The notes: generated by a model from the letters alone, not told the origin. A DNA stretch of 64,000 nt from Lachnospiraceae bacterium UBA3689 (GCA_002371465.1 DFIU01000010.1:326851-390850), one strand, 5' to 3'. Numbered from the stretch's first letter, positions 27,044 to 35,555 are shown. Made by a program: numbers and translations.

Positions 27044-27075
27044 ATTATATATTCTTGCTTAACCGATTATTCGGT
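27044..27075 (-). promoter_or_regulatory. Promoter with upstream inverted repeat for the ACT-domain gene
   Basis: Minus-strand -10 TATAAT at 27044-27049 without a convincing -35. About 11 nt upstream sits the inverted repeat ACCGATTATTCGGT (27061-27074, arms ACCGA and TCGGT), covering the place where a -35 would be. It looks like a regulator site. Confidence 0.45.
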
Positions 27076-27181
27076 AAATAGTTTGATCTCTGAGCGCATG
27101 ATCTGGTCCTGACACTTCTGGACAGCTACCCTCTCAGGTTTCCCTGCTCGCAGAAAACAGACGGCAAAGCCCCCGGATTCA

Positions 27182-27190
27182 TGCTATACT
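27182..27190 (+). promoter_or_regulatory. Extended -10 promoter for the YprB-like gene
   Basis: TGCTATACT, with the -10 hexamer at 27185-27190 and no clear -35. The ATG of the gene begins at 27197, about where transcription would start, and no ribosome site precedes it. Confidence 0.5.
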
Positions 27191-27196
27191 CAGTCT

Positions 27197-28084
27197 ATGA
27201 AAAACGAAATGATTAGTCTAAGCGAACTTACATCTTACCAAGCTCTTTTAAAACAGGGCTCAGTCATCCTGGATATCACGGCGAGCGGCCGCTACTGGAG
27301 AACTTCCATGCTGGAAGCGATCCGCCTGATCTTTCGGGATGATACACACCTCACAGAACAGATCTTAAGCCTCGAAGAGGAGCAGGATGAACCGGCTATG
27401 CTGACCCTTCTGGAAGAGATCCTTATACATTTTGATGAGGTCATCACCTTCAACGGCAGCTCCTTTGACATCCCCCATCTAAAGCGCAAATACGCCGCCT
27501 ACGGCATGGTAGATCCCTTCCCCGGCAAGCAGTTCCGGGACCTCTATCTGGAATATAAGGACTATGCCGCCCTGCTGGGGCTGCCCTCCCGCAAATTGGC
27601 TGACTACGCCGCCTTTGCAGTCGGGGACACCACATCCGACGATGCGGTCAAGACCTTAAAAATCCTATCTCTTGACTCGATCTCTGCCTTCTTTTCCGGC
27701 AGCTGGACTCTGGCGGATGCCCAAAAAGATGGGGACCACCTCTATTACACCCTGCATACATACTGTCCTTTCTTCCACAGAATCTCCTTCCAGGACCAGA
27801 TCTTCCATCTGATTCTGGACCGGCAGACGGCAAAGCTCTCGGTTCTTCTGGTAGACGGCAAGGTGCGGCGCTACTACACAAACTACAAAGACTACTACTA
27901 CCTGCCCTTAGAGGGCTATTCCATCCACAAGTCTATGGCTGTTTACGTCCAGAAAACGCATAAAGAAAAAGCAGTTCGTCAGAACTGCTTTAACCTCGTT
28001 TCTTATTCAGAAGCTTTTGTGAATGACCCCGACAGAATCCGATCCTATATCAGTTCTGTTCTTCAATTTCTTCAGAGTCGATAA
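27197..28084 (+). CDS. YprB-like ribonuclease H-fold protein, active site partly degenerate
   Basis: 295 aa. The N-terminal half resembles the DEDDh exonuclease-like domain of YprB: a first strand VILDITASG, an Exo II-type TFNGSSFDIPHL (about 82-93) and FRDLYLEYK. In active relatives the first motif is DIETTG. Here the Glu is Thr, so nuclease activity is doubtful. The C-terminal half (about 170-295) is of unknown type. It converges on rpsA and overlaps its 3' end by 35 nt. The transcript may be leaderless (see finding). Confidence 0.7.
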   Translation: MKNEMISLSELTSYQALLKQGSVILDITASGRYWRTSMLEAIRLIFRDDTHLTEQILSLEEEQDEPAMLTLLEEILIHFDEVITFNGSSFDIPHLKRKYAAYGMVDPFPGKQFRDLYLEYKDYAALLGLPSRKLADYAAFAVGDTTSDDAVKTLKILSLDSISAFFSGSWTLADAQKDGDHLYYTLHTYCPFFHRISFQDQIFHLILDRQTAKLSVLLVDGKVRRYYTNYKDYYYLPLEGYSIHKSMAVYVQKTHKEKAVRQNCFNLVSYSEAFVNDPDRIRSYISSVLQFLQSR

Positions 28085-29153
28085 AATCTTCTCTTCTTTC
28101 ATTTTCAAGAGCCTTCATGCTGAGGGAGATCTTGTGATCTTCCGCATTGAAGTCAACGACTCTTGCTTCAATTTCCTGACCGATCGTCAGAACGTCAGAC
28201 GGCTTATCAACGTGCTGTCTGGAGATCTGGGATACATGCAGCAGAGCATCTACGCCCGGAAGCAGCTCAACAAAAGCACCGAAGTCGGTCATTCTTGCTA
28301 CTTTGCCCTTGACGACTGTTCCGACTGCAAACTCATCTGCAGCTTCCAGCCACGGATTCTGATCCGGGAACTTTAAGGTCAGAGCAATCTTCTTGTCCTT
28401 GATATCCTTGATCAGGACCTGAAGCTTATCGCCGACATGGAAGTTCTTGTGCGGATTCTCAACGCGGCCCCAGCTCATCTCGGAGATATGAAGCAGGCCG
28501 TCAGCGCCGCCCAGATCGATAAAGGCACCGAAGTCAGTGACATTCTTTACTGTACCTTCGACAACATCGCCCGGACGAATTCTGGAGAAGAGTTCCTCTG
28601 CTGCGGCTGCCTTTCTCTCGGTCAGGAGCTTGCGGCGGTTACCGATGATTCTTCTTCTTCTCGGCTCGAACTCCGTGATCTGGAACTCAATTTCCTGATC
28701 AGCATACTTGCTGAGATCCTTCTCGTAGGTATCGGATACAAGGCTTGCCGGGATGAAGACTCTGGTTCCCTCAACGAGAACGGTCAGACCGCCCTTCAGA
28801 ACCTGAGATACGGCAGCCTTCAGGACTTCACCGCTCTTGAATGCTTCCTCAAGTCTCTTATTGCCCTTTTCCTGCGCAAGGCTCTTATATGAAAGAATGA
28901 CGTTGCCATCCCCATCATTCACTTTTCTGACTTTTACCTCAAACTTATCACCAGGCTGCATCTTGGTAGTAAGATCAAGGCTATTGTCGTTGCTGTATTC
29001 TTCTCTGGTGAGAATACCGTCAGCCTTATAACCGATGTTCATATAGGCAACATCCGGTTTTACGGTGATGACTTCGCCCTCTACGACCTCCCCGTTCCTG
29101 ATAGTTTTGAAGCTCGCATCGAGCAGCTGCTCAAAGCTCTGTTCCTCTGACAT
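28050..29153 (-). CDS. rpsA: Ribosomal protein S1 homologue with four S1 domains
   Basis: 367 aa RNA-binding protein. Four S1 domains: about 18-88 (GEVVEGEVITVKPDVAYMNI), 104-170 (LKAAVSQVLKGGLTVLVEG), 188-257 (VVEGTVKNVTDFGAFIDLGG) and 274-343 (VVKGKVARMTDFGAFVELL). The last two are the most canonical. Acidic C-terminus. Low-GC Gram-positive S1 homologues are shorter than the six-domain proteobacterial S1. Its start overlaps the 3' end of ispH by 23 nt. In several Clostridia the two are one fused gene. Confidence 0.92.
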   Translation of the reverse strand: MSEEQSFEQLLDASFKTIRNGEVVEGEVITVKPDVAYMNIGYKADGILTREEYSNDNSLDLTTKMQPGDKFEVKVRKVNDGDGNVILSYKSLAQEKGNKRLEEAFKSGEVLKAAVSQVLKGGLTVLVEGTRVFIPASLVSDTYEKDLSKYADQEIEFQITEFEPRRRRIIGNRRKLLTERKAAAAEELFSRIRPGDVVEGTVKNVTDFGAFIDLGGADGLLHISEMSWGRVENPHKNFHVGDKLQVLIKDIKDKKIALTLKFPDQNPWLEAADEFAVGTVVKGKVARMTDFGAFVELLPGVDALLHVSQISRQHVDKPSDVLTIGQEIEARVVDFNAEDHKISLSMKALENERREDFIDSEEIEEQN

Positions 29154-30000
29154 TCTGTGAAACCTCCTGGATAATATTATTTGGGGTGGACGCCCCCGCA
29201 GTAATACCTACGCAACTATCGGGTTGGATATCAACGGTTACCAAATCATCCTGAGTTTGTATGTAGTAAGTATTCTTACACTGGCCTCTGCAGATATCAT
29301 AGAGCTTCTGCGTATTCGAAGATGCTTTGCCTCCGATTACAATCATGACATCCGACCTTTTTGCCAGGTCCAACGCTTCTGCCTGCCTTTCACGTGTAGC
29401 ATTACAGATAGTGTTTTTAACTTCTTCATGATAACCCAAACGCTCAATGATTTCAACTATTTCCAGAAATTTTCCCAAATTGAAGGTGGTCTGGGAAACG
29501 ACGCACACAGGCTCGTGTGTGTCCAATTTCAGAGCTGCCGCCTCCTCCTTCGTTTCCACAATGGTACAGGGTCCTTTCACCCAGCCGCGGATGCCCTGGA
29601 CCTCCGGATGATCAGGGGATCCGACGATTACGATCTGGTCTCCCGCCTCATAGCGGTCCCTTACAATATCATGAATTTTCTGTACAAAGGGGCAGGTGGC
29701 GTCGACGATCTTGCAGCCGCTTCTTCTTAGTTTGTCATAAAGTTCCTTGGAAATGCCGTGTGAGCGGACAATGACGGTCGCATCCGGTCCGACCTTCTCT
29801 CCTGTTTCCTGACAGACCAGATCATCGTCGATGATCCGAACTCCCTTTTGGGTCAAGTCCCTTACGACCTGTTCATTGTGGATGATGGGACCCATCGTAT
29901 AGACCCTGCCGACAGAGCGGTCCGCCTCTTCGTAGACCAGGTTGACTGCCCTTTTAACGCCAAAGCAAAAGCCCGCGCTCTTTGCTACCCTTACCTGCAT
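29131..30000 (-). CDS. ispH: 4-hydroxy-3-methylbut-2-enyl diphosphate reductase
   Basis: IspH (LytB) is the last enzyme of the MEP isoprenoid pathway, an iron-sulfur enzyme. 289 aa. The three cluster cysteines are C12 (SAGFCFGVKRA), C103 (VDATCPFVQKIH) and C199 (NTICNATRERQ). The frame opens at 30069 inside cmk, but ATG 30000 has a GGGAGG site and gives the normal N-terminus. cmk-ispH-rpsA are one operon. Confidence 0.95.
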   Translation of the reverse strand: MQVRVAKSAGFCFGVKRAVNLVYEEADRSVGRVYTMGPIIHNEQVVRDLTQKGVRIIDDDLVCQETGEKVGPDATVIVRSHGISKELYDKLRRSGCKIVDATCPFVQKIHDIVRDRYEAGDQIVIVGSPDHPEVQGIRGWVKGPCTIVETKEEAAALKLDTHEPVCVVSQTTFNLGKFLEIVEIIERLGYHEEVKNTICNATRERQAEALDLAKRSDVMIVIGGKASSNTQKLYDICRGQCKNTYYIQTQDDLVTVDIQPDSCVGITAGASTPNNIIQEVSQNVRGTEL

Positions 30001-30013
30001 TTGGACCTCCCGC

Positions 30014-30688
30014 TTAGTTTGCCTTTTTTGAAGCGGAAATTTCCAAAATCCGTTCCACCACTTCCTCAATGGTCAGATCGGAGCTGTCCACTTCCACCGC
30101 GTCATCCGCCTTTTTCAAGGGGGAATGTTCCCGGTGCATATCCCGATAGTCCCGGTCTTTGATATCCGCTTCTATCTGTTCAACCGAAGGCAGATTCGAC
30201 GCATCCGGCTTGTTTTTCAGTTCCTCATAGCGGCGGACTGCTCGAGTATGGGCACTTGCCGTTAAATAGATCTTGACCTCCGCATCCGGCAGCACGACCG
30301 TCCCGATATCCCGTCCATCCATGACGACAGAGGCCGTTTTCGCCAGCTTCTGCTGAAGGGCGACCAGCTTCTCCCTGACTTTGGCATTGACCGATGTGGC
30401 ACTCGCCATGTTGCCGACAGTCTCTTCCCGCAGCCGATCCGTCACATCCTCGCCATTTAGAAGGATGTGCTGCACCCCATCCCGGTAAGAAATGGAAATA
30501 TCGACCTCGGCAAGGGCCTCTTCCAAAGCCTTTTGGTCATCCGGGCTGATCTTATTTTCCATAAAATAGAGAGCCATGGCACGGTACATGGCGCCGGTAT
30601 CGACATAGATGCTGCCCTCTTTTTTTGCTACGATCCTGGCAATCGTACTCTTGCCCGCTCCTGCAGGTCCATCAATCGCGATATTCAT
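30014..30688 (-). CDS. cmk: Cytidylate kinase
   Basis: Phosphorylates CMP and dCMP. 224 aa. P-loop GPAGAGKST at residues 6-14, then YVDTGAMYRAMAL, the CMP-binding insert region near 60-90, GRDIGTVVLPDAEVKIYLTAS (seen as GRDIGTVVLPDA) and RDYRDMHREHSPL near 173-185. GAAGGAGCAG ribosome site. Precedes ispH by 13 nt, a conserved clostridial order. Confidence 0.95.
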   Translation of the reverse strand: MNIAIDGPAGAGKSTIARIVAKKEGSIYVDTGAMYRAMALYFMENKISPDDQKALEEALAEVDISISYRDGVQHILLNGEDVTDRLREETVGNMASATSVNAKVREKLVALQQKLAKTASVVMDGRDIGTVVLPDAEVKIYLTASAHTRAVRRYEELKNKPDASNLPSVEQIEADIKDRDYRDMHREHSPLKKADDAVEVDSSDLTIEEVVERILEISASKKAN

Positions 30689-30824
30689 TTACTGCTCCTT
30701 CTTTTCTTTTTCAAGTACTTAGTGTTTTCCTATCACTGTCGCTCATCTTTGGGAAAGGAGCCTTCAGATCACCTTGCCCACCTGGTGCTTCTATTAAGAT
30801 CCATAGACAGTTTCATTACACCTT

Positions 30825-30904
30825 CGATAAAAGTAACCGGACATATACCTGACAGTCTCATGATCCCCTAGATAAAAGTATCCGTATCTATACCCGATGA
30901 TCTC
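30825..30904. repeat. Two imperfect copies of a 34-nt direct repeat
   Basis: Copies at 30825-30858 and 30871-30904, 46 nt apart, both beginning GATAAAAGTA, sharing TATACC and ending TCTC; 26 of 34 positions match. They lie in the otherwise empty 234-nt gap between the flavoprotein gene and cmk. Confidence 0.6.
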
Positions 30905-30922
30905 TTCTTATAACATCGTTAT

Positions 30923-32209
30923 TCACTTACTTGTGCCCTTGGCTTTATCATCAATCGCCGCAGCGGCAAGTGCCGCTGTCGACCAGGCAATCTGCAGATT
31001 GTAGCCGCCCGTATAGGCGTCCAGATCCAGGACCTCACCGATGTAATAGAGATTGGGGATCTTCTTAACTTCCATACTGCCGGGATCAACTTCCTTGACC
31101 GAGACACCGCCCTTGGTCACGACCGCCTCCCGATAGCTCCGAAGAGCCGTCAGAGTCAGGGGAAAATGCTTGGTTGTTTCGACAATCTTGAGCCTGTCCT
31201 TCTTGGTCAGATCATGGACCTTGATCTCCCCCTCCAGCCCCGCCACTTTTGGCATGACCGGGACCATTTTCGCCGGATAAAGCTCATGCAGAACATTCTT
31301 CAGTTCCTTGTTGCGATTTGCCTCAAAGAGCTTTACCAATCGATCATCCAGTTGGTCCTTACTGACCGCCGGCTTCAGATCAATCCAGGTCTTGAGCGGC
31401 TTGACCCCGATCAGAGGACCGATCTTGGCGCTGGCGCTAAGGACCAGGGGACCGGTGATGCCGAAGTGGGTGAACATCATCTCCCCGAATTCGTCATAGA
31501 CCTCTTTTTTTCCATTTTTAATATGAAGCTCGACGTTCTTAAGACTGAGCCCCTGCATATCCCGCAGATAGTCCTCCTGGCAGACCAGGGGGACCAGGGA
31601 GGGATAGAGTTCGGTCACCTTCAGTCCGCGCTCCCTGGCAAAGCGATAGCCGTCCCCGGTCGATCCGGTCGTGGGATAGGACAGTCCCCCCGTCGCGACA
31701 ACGACTGCATCGGCATAGAGGTCCTCCCCCTTCCCGACGCGGCTGCCTGCCTGATCCAAAGGAACAAGGTGGACCCCAATCGCCCGTCCTTCCTCATCGT
31801 AGAGGAGATCCGTGACATCCGTAAGTAACCGAACCTCTGTCCCTCCCTGCTTCAATCTCCGGCTCAAGGTACTGATCACGTCGGAGGCGTGGTCAGACAC
31901 CGGAAAGGCTCGCCGTCCCCGCTCCACCTTGGTCCTGAGCCCCCAGGACTCAAGCAGGTCGATCATGCCCATGGGACCTAAATGATAGATCGCACTGTAA
32001 AGAAACTTGGGATTGGTCAGAACATGCTGCAGATAGGTCTCTTCATCACAGGCATTTGTAAAATTGCACCGCCCCTTGCCGGTAATAAAGAGCTTCTTGC
32101 CCAACTTTTCGTTGTGGTCCAGCAGGATCACCTGATGATCCTGCTGGGATAAAAGGGCTGCACAGAACATGCCTGCTGCCCCGCCTCCCACGATAATAAT
32201 CTTTGCCAT
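30923..32209 (-). CDS. HI0933-family (YhiN-like) FAD-dependent oxidoreductase
   Basis: 428 aa flavoprotein of unknown substrate, often labelled aminoacetone oxidase family. N-terminal dinucleotide-binding GGGAAGMFCAALL (8-20) with an acidic residue after the second strand (LLDHNEKLGKKLFITGKGRCNFTNA; key part GKKLFITGKGRCNFTN is the family signature). Mid-protein VVATGGLSYPTTGSTGDGY and C-terminal GGVSVKEVDPGSM, GEVLDLDAYTGGYNLQIA complete the FAD site. GAGGTAGAAA ribosome site. No functional partner nearby. Confidence 0.9.
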   Translation of the reverse strand: MAKIIIVGGGAAGMFCAALLSQQDHQVILLDHNEKLGKKLFITGKGRCNFTNACDEETYLQHVLTNPKFLYSAIYHLGPMGMIDLLESWGLRTKVERGRRAFPVSDHASDVISTLSRRLKQGGTEVRLLTDVTDLLYDEEGRAIGVHLVPLDQAGSRVGKGEDLYADAVVVATGGLSYPTTGSTGDGYRFARERGLKVTELYPSLVPLVCQEDYLRDMQGLSLKNVELHIKNGKKEVYDEFGEMMFTHFGITGPLVLSASAKIGPLIGVKPLKTWIDLKPAVSKDQLDDRLVKLFEANRNKELKNVLHELYPAKMVPVMPKVAGLEGEIKVHDLTKKDRLKIVETTKHFPLTLTALRSYREAVVTKGGVSVKEVDPGSMEVKKIPNLYYIGEVLDLDAYTGGYNLQIAWSTAALAAAAIDDKAKGTSK

Positions 32210-32240
32210 TTTCTACCTCTTTACGCTTAACGCTCCTACC

Positions 32241-32269
32241 ATCTTAATCAAATCAGGCATTTTAATCAA
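32241..32269 (-). promoter_or_regulatory. Promoter for the HI0933-family gene
   Basis: Minus strand: -35 TTGATT (32264-32269), 17-nt spacer, -10 TAAGAT (32241-32246), 31 nt upstream of the ATG. Confidence 0.6.
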
Positions 32270-32325
32270 GAAGATCAGTGAGCAGCTCCCAACCTGCATA
32301 TCCATCCATCATCTAAAGATAACGT

Positions 32326-32430
32326 ATGGTCTCCATCAACTTCAACCTGCAAATCGACCCTGGCGCAGGTTATGAGCTAAACAAAGATTCGCCGGAAGTC
32401 ATTGCCGCCATATTAAGCCAAAAAGATTGA
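32326..32430 (+). CDS. Possible 34-aa small protein, doubtful
   Basis: ATG-to-TGA frame encoding a short polar/amphipathic peptide, beginning MVSINFNLQID and ending VIAAILSQKD. Composition looks protein-like, but there is no Shine-Dalgarno site before the ATG and no recognised family. It could be a leaderless small gene, the 3' remnant of a lost gene, or chance. Confidence 0.2.
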   Translation: MVSINFNLQIDPGAGYELNKDSPEVIAAILSQKD

Positions 32431-32450
32431 CTTACCTGTTCCTGTCAGAC

Positions 32451-32481
32451 AAAAACAGCCGCAGCAAAACGCTGCGGCTGT
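32451..32481 (-). terminator. Terminator of the biotin decarboxylase operon
   Basis: Perfect 11-bp stem ACAGCCGCAGC/GCTGCGGCTGT around a 5-nt loop, followed by TTTTT on the minus strand, 34 nt after the oadA stop. Confidence 0.92.
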
Positions 32482-32514
32482 AAGGATTCAGATCTGTCTG
32501 ATTCTAAATCTATT

Positions 32515-33927
32515 TTATACCGGATATGCCTTGTTGGTCGTATCGGCTTCCTTGGCATCGACGCCGGTCTTCTGCGCGTCTCTGTACTTGAAGTAATCGA
32601 CCGCAACCTTGGGGAAGAGGGCGTAGGTCAGAACATCCTCATCCTGCTGCTTGTAGGGAGCGACTTCCTCTTCAAACTTGGGAAGCCCCGGCTCAAGCAG
32701 GTCCGCCGGCCGGCAGGTGATGGGGATTTCATTTCCGATGCAGGTCTTCTGAACTTCTTCATTGAAGGGAAGCGGAGTCTTGCCGTACTTGCCCAGGAAG
32801 ATATTCTTGGACTCTTCCGGTACGACGCTGTAACGCTTGCCGGTCAGGACGTTCATAACTGCCTGGGTACCGACGATCTGGGAGGACGGGGTAACCAGAG
32901 GCGGCTCGCCCATGTCCTTTCTGACCCTGGGTACTTCTTCCAAAACATCGTAGAAGCGGTCTTCCGCGTTCATCTTCTTCAGCTGGTTGGTCAGGTTGGA
33001 CAGCATACCGCCCGGAACCTGGTACTGTAAAGTCTTGATATTGACACCCAGGTTCTTGGGGTTCATCAGGCCGCTCTCCAGATCCCTCTCCCGGATGGGT
33101 CTGAAGTAGTCCGCGATCTCGCAGAGGGCATTGAGGTCAAGGCCGCTGTCATAAGGCGTATCCTTGAAAGCCTCTACCATAACTTCGGTCGCCGGCTGGG
33201 ACGTGCCCAGAGCGAAGGGGCTGAGCGCGGTATCGATGATGTCGACTCCGGCTTCGACAGCCTTCATGTAGGTCATGGAAGCAAGACCGGATGTGTAGTG
33301 GGTATGAAGCTCGATCGGAAGCCTCGTCGTCTCTTTCAGAGCCTTGACCAGTTCTCCGGCAGCCTTGGGGGTCAGAAGGCCCGCCATATCCTTGATGCAG
33401 ATGGAATCAGCGCCCATCTCCTCGATGCCCTGCGCCATCTTGACCCAGTAGTCCAGAGTGTAGGCCTCGCCCAGAGTATAGGACAGGGCGACCTGAGCCT
33501 CTACTTTTTCCTCATTTGCAGCCTTGACAGCGGTCTTTAAGTTGCGAAGATCGTTCAGGCAGTCAAAGATACGGATAACATCGATTCCGTTGGAAGCGGA
33601 CTTTTTGACGAAATATTCGACGACATCGTCCGGATAGGGTTTATAACCCAGGATGTTCTGTCCGCGGAAAAGCATCTGAAGTTTGGTGTTTTTGAATCCT
33701 TTTCGGAATGTTCTCAGTCTTTCCCAGGGATCTTCGTGCAGGAAACGGAGAGCCGCATCAAAGGTAGCGCCGCCCCAGCACTCAACTGCCCTGTAACCGA
33801 TCCGGTCCAGTTTTTCGACAGCCGGAAGCATTTCCTCCGTCGTCATTCTGGTCGCAATCAGAGACTGATGAGCATCACGAAGAATGGTTTCTGTAATCTG
33901 AACAGGTTTTTTAACTGTATCAGCCAT
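32515..33927 (-). CDS. oadA: Oxaloacetate decarboxylase alpha / pyruvate carboxyltransferase (5S-type) subunit
   Basis: Transfers the carboxyl group between oxaloacetate/pyruvate and the biotin carrier. 470 aa. TIM-barrel carboxyltransferase begins QITETILRDAHQSLIATRM, with the metal-binding Asp in LRDAHQS, the catalytic Lys region SICIKDMAGLLTP and the HTHYTSG metal ligands. The PYC_OADA domain follows. The C-terminal biotinyl domain is missing. That job belongs to the separate carrier at 35146-35529, as in transcarboxylase 5S. ATG 33927 follows GAGGAGG. Last gene of the five-gene operon. Confidence 0.92.
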   Translation of the reverse strand: MADTVKKPVQITETILRDAHQSLIATRMTTEEMLPAVEKLDRIGYRAVECWGGATFDAALRFLHEDPWERLRTFRKGFKNTKLQMLFRGQNILGYKPYPDDVVEYFVKKSASNGIDVIRIFDCLNDLRNLKTAVKAANEEKVEAQVALSYTLGEAYTLDYWVKMAQGIEEMGADSICIKDMAGLLTPKAAGELVKALKETTRLPIELHTHYTSGLASMTYMKAVEAGVDIIDTALSPFALGTSQPATEVMVEAFKDTPYDSGLDLNALCEIADYFRPIRERDLESGLMNPKNLGVNIKTLQYQVPGGMLSNLTNQLKKMNAEDRFYDVLEEVPRVRKDMGEPPLVTPSSQIVGTQAVMNVLTGKRYSVVPEESKNIFLGKYGKTPLPFNEEVQKTCIGNEIPITCRPADLLEPGLPKFEEEVAPYKQQDEDVLTYALFPKVAVDYFKYRDAQKTGVDAKEADTTNKAYPV

Positions 33928-33978
33928 ATTTAAGCCTCCTCGTATGTACGGCGGCAAAAGCCGCCGGATTCATTTTCA

Positions 33979-35124
33979 TTAGATACCGTAAATAGCCATA
34001 AAAGTACCTGCCGCAACGGCGGTACCGATAACGCCCGCCACGTTGGGACCCATTGCGTTCATCAGCAGGAAGTTGGTCGGATCTGCCTCCTGACCGACCT
34101 TCTGGGAGACACGGGCAGCCATGGGAACAGCGGATACGCCGGCAGACCCGATCAGCGGATTGATCTTGCCGTGGGTCACAACCTTGAGCAGCTGACCCAG
34201 CCAGACTCCTCCGGCTGTTCCGAAAATAAAAGCGATCAGACCAAGTACAACAATCTTAAGAGTTGCCGCATTGAGAAAAGCTTCCGCGCTTGTCGTCGCT
34301 CCTACGGACGTTCCCAGAAAAATAACGACGATGTACATGAGGGCATTGCTTGCCGTCTCCGTCAGCTGCTTGACAACGCCGGATTCCCGGAAGAGGTTGC
34401 CCAGCATCAGCATACCGACCAGAGGTGCCGTTGTCGGAAGGATCATGCAGACAACAACTGTGATCACAATCGGGAAAAGAATTTTTTCAAGCTTCGACAC
34501 CGGACGAAGCTGTCCCATGCGAATCAGACGATCTTTCTTCGAGGTGAAGAGCCGCATAACCGGCGGCTGAATAATAGGGACCAGGGACATATAGGAATAT
34601 GCCGCCACCGCAATCGGACCAAGGAGTGCAGTCTGACCAAGCTTGGTCGCAAGGAAGATCGATGTCGGGCCGTCTGCTCCGCCAATGATGGAGATGGCAG
34701 CCGCGCTCTTGCCGTTAAAGCCCATGAAGATGGCAAGGAAGTAGGCGACATAGATTCCGAGCTGGGCGGCCGCCCCCATCAGGAAGGAGATGGGATTGGC
34801 AATCAACGGACCAAAGTCCGTCAGAGCGCCTACGCCCATGAAGATCAGGGAAGGCAGGATACTCCACTCATCCATCTGATAGAAATAGTAAAGCAGACCG
34901 CCGACACCGTTGGCGGAATCCGAGGGTTTCAGCATGATGTCCGGATAAATATTGACCAGCAGCATGCCGAACGCGATCGGAACCAGAAGCAGCGGCTCGT
35001 AGTCCTTTGCAATTGCCAAATACAGGAACACAAACGCTACGACTATCATCACGTAGTTGCCCCAGGAAAGATTCATGAAGGCCGTCTGTGAAAGCAGATT
35101 TGACAGAGTGTCAAGAATATTCAT
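33979..35124 (-). CDS. oadB: Sodium-pumping decarboxylase beta subunit
   Basis: Membrane subunit that decarboxylates carboxybiotin and exports sodium ions, conserving energy. 381 aa with about nine membrane segments. Hallmarks are NPISFLMGAAAQLGIY (helix region with the conserved Asn/Ser), IGGADGPTSIF with the essential Asp, and the C-terminal GSAGVSAVPMAARVSQK and NFLLMNAMGPNVAGVIG (key part MNAMGPNVAGVIG). All are intact, so a working pump is expected. Confidence 0.94.
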   Translation of the reverse strand: MNILDTLSNLLSQTAFMNLSWGNYVMIVVAFVFLYLAIAKDYEPLLLVPIAFGMLLVNIYPDIMLKPSDSANGVGGLLYYFYQMDEWSILPSLIFMGVGALTDFGPLIANPISFLMGAAAQLGIYVAYFLAIFMGFNGKSAAAISIIGGADGPTSIFLATKLGQTALLGPIAVAAYSYMSLVPIIQPPVMRLFTSKKDRLIRMGQLRPVSKLEKILFPIVITVVVCMILPTTAPLVGMLMLGNLFRESGVVKQLTETASNALMYIVVIFLGTSVGATTSAEAFLNAATLKIVVLGLIAFIFGTAGGVWLGQLLKVVTHGKINPLIGSAGVSAVPMAARVSQKVGQEADPTNFLLMNAMGPNVAGVIGTAVAAGTFMAIYGI

Positions 35125-35145
35125 TAACTAAGACCTCCGAAAGAA

Positions 35146-35529
35146 TTAGTTCATAGTAGCAAGAAGATCGCCGGACTCTACCTGATCGCCTGTCGCAACG
35201 TTAACGCTGGCAACCGTGCCGTCCTGGGGTGCGACAACCGGAATTTCCATCTTCATGGATTCGAGAATTACAATCGGATCCCCGGCCTTTACCGCCGCTC
35301 CGACTCCGTTTGCAATGCTGAGAACCTTGCCCGGGACCTGGGCGTTAACTTCTACGCCGCCGGCCGTTCCCTGAACCTGGGGTGCTGCAGGAACTGCTGC
35401 CGGTGCGGGAGCTGCCGCTGGAGCAGGTGCTGCTGCCTGAACCGGAGCTGCTGCCGGTGCGGATGCTGCTCCCTCTTCTACCGTTACGCTGTAAGCGGTT
35501 CCATTGACTGTGATTGTATAGTTTTTCAT
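35146..35529 (-). CDS. Biotin carboxyl carrier protein
   Basis: 127 aa mobile carrier that shuttles CO2 between the carboxyltransferases and the OadB pump. A short N-terminal domain (1-20), an Ala/Pro-rich flexible linker (about 22-55) and a biotinyl domain with Lys93 in ESMKMEI, the biotin attachment site. The frame opens at 35565, but ATG 35529 has AGGAGG and was chosen. Equivalent to the 1.3S/MmdC/GcdC carriers. Confidence 0.94.
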   Translation of the reverse strand: MKNYTITVNGTAYSVTVEEGAASAPAAAPVQAAAPAPAAAPAPAAVPAAPQVQGTAGGVEVNAQVPGKVLSIANGVGAAVKAGDPIVILESMKMEIPVVAPQDGTVASVNVATGDQVESGDLLATMN

Positions 35530-35555
35530 TTTAAATTCCTCCTGGAAATAAAAGC

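Larger units (their letters stand above)
32210..32514. other. 305-nt intergenic region: promoter, possible small frame, terminator
   Basis: This gap holds the promoter of the flavoprotein gene (left), a 34-codon plus-strand frame at 32326-32430 of unknown status, and the terminator of the decarboxylase operon (right). Nothing else is recognised. Confidence 0.6.

Noticed and set aside
27066..27178. 37-codon minus-strand open frame upstream of the ACT gene with protein-like sequence
   Set aside because: Its only in-frame ATG is 10 codons before the end and has no ribosome site, and a stretch this short is expected by chance at this base composition.
32169..32375. 68-codon plus-strand frame across the flavoprotein gene start
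   Set aside because: It is antisense to the real gene start and promoter, has no ribosome site and reads as low-complexity hydrophobic sequence.
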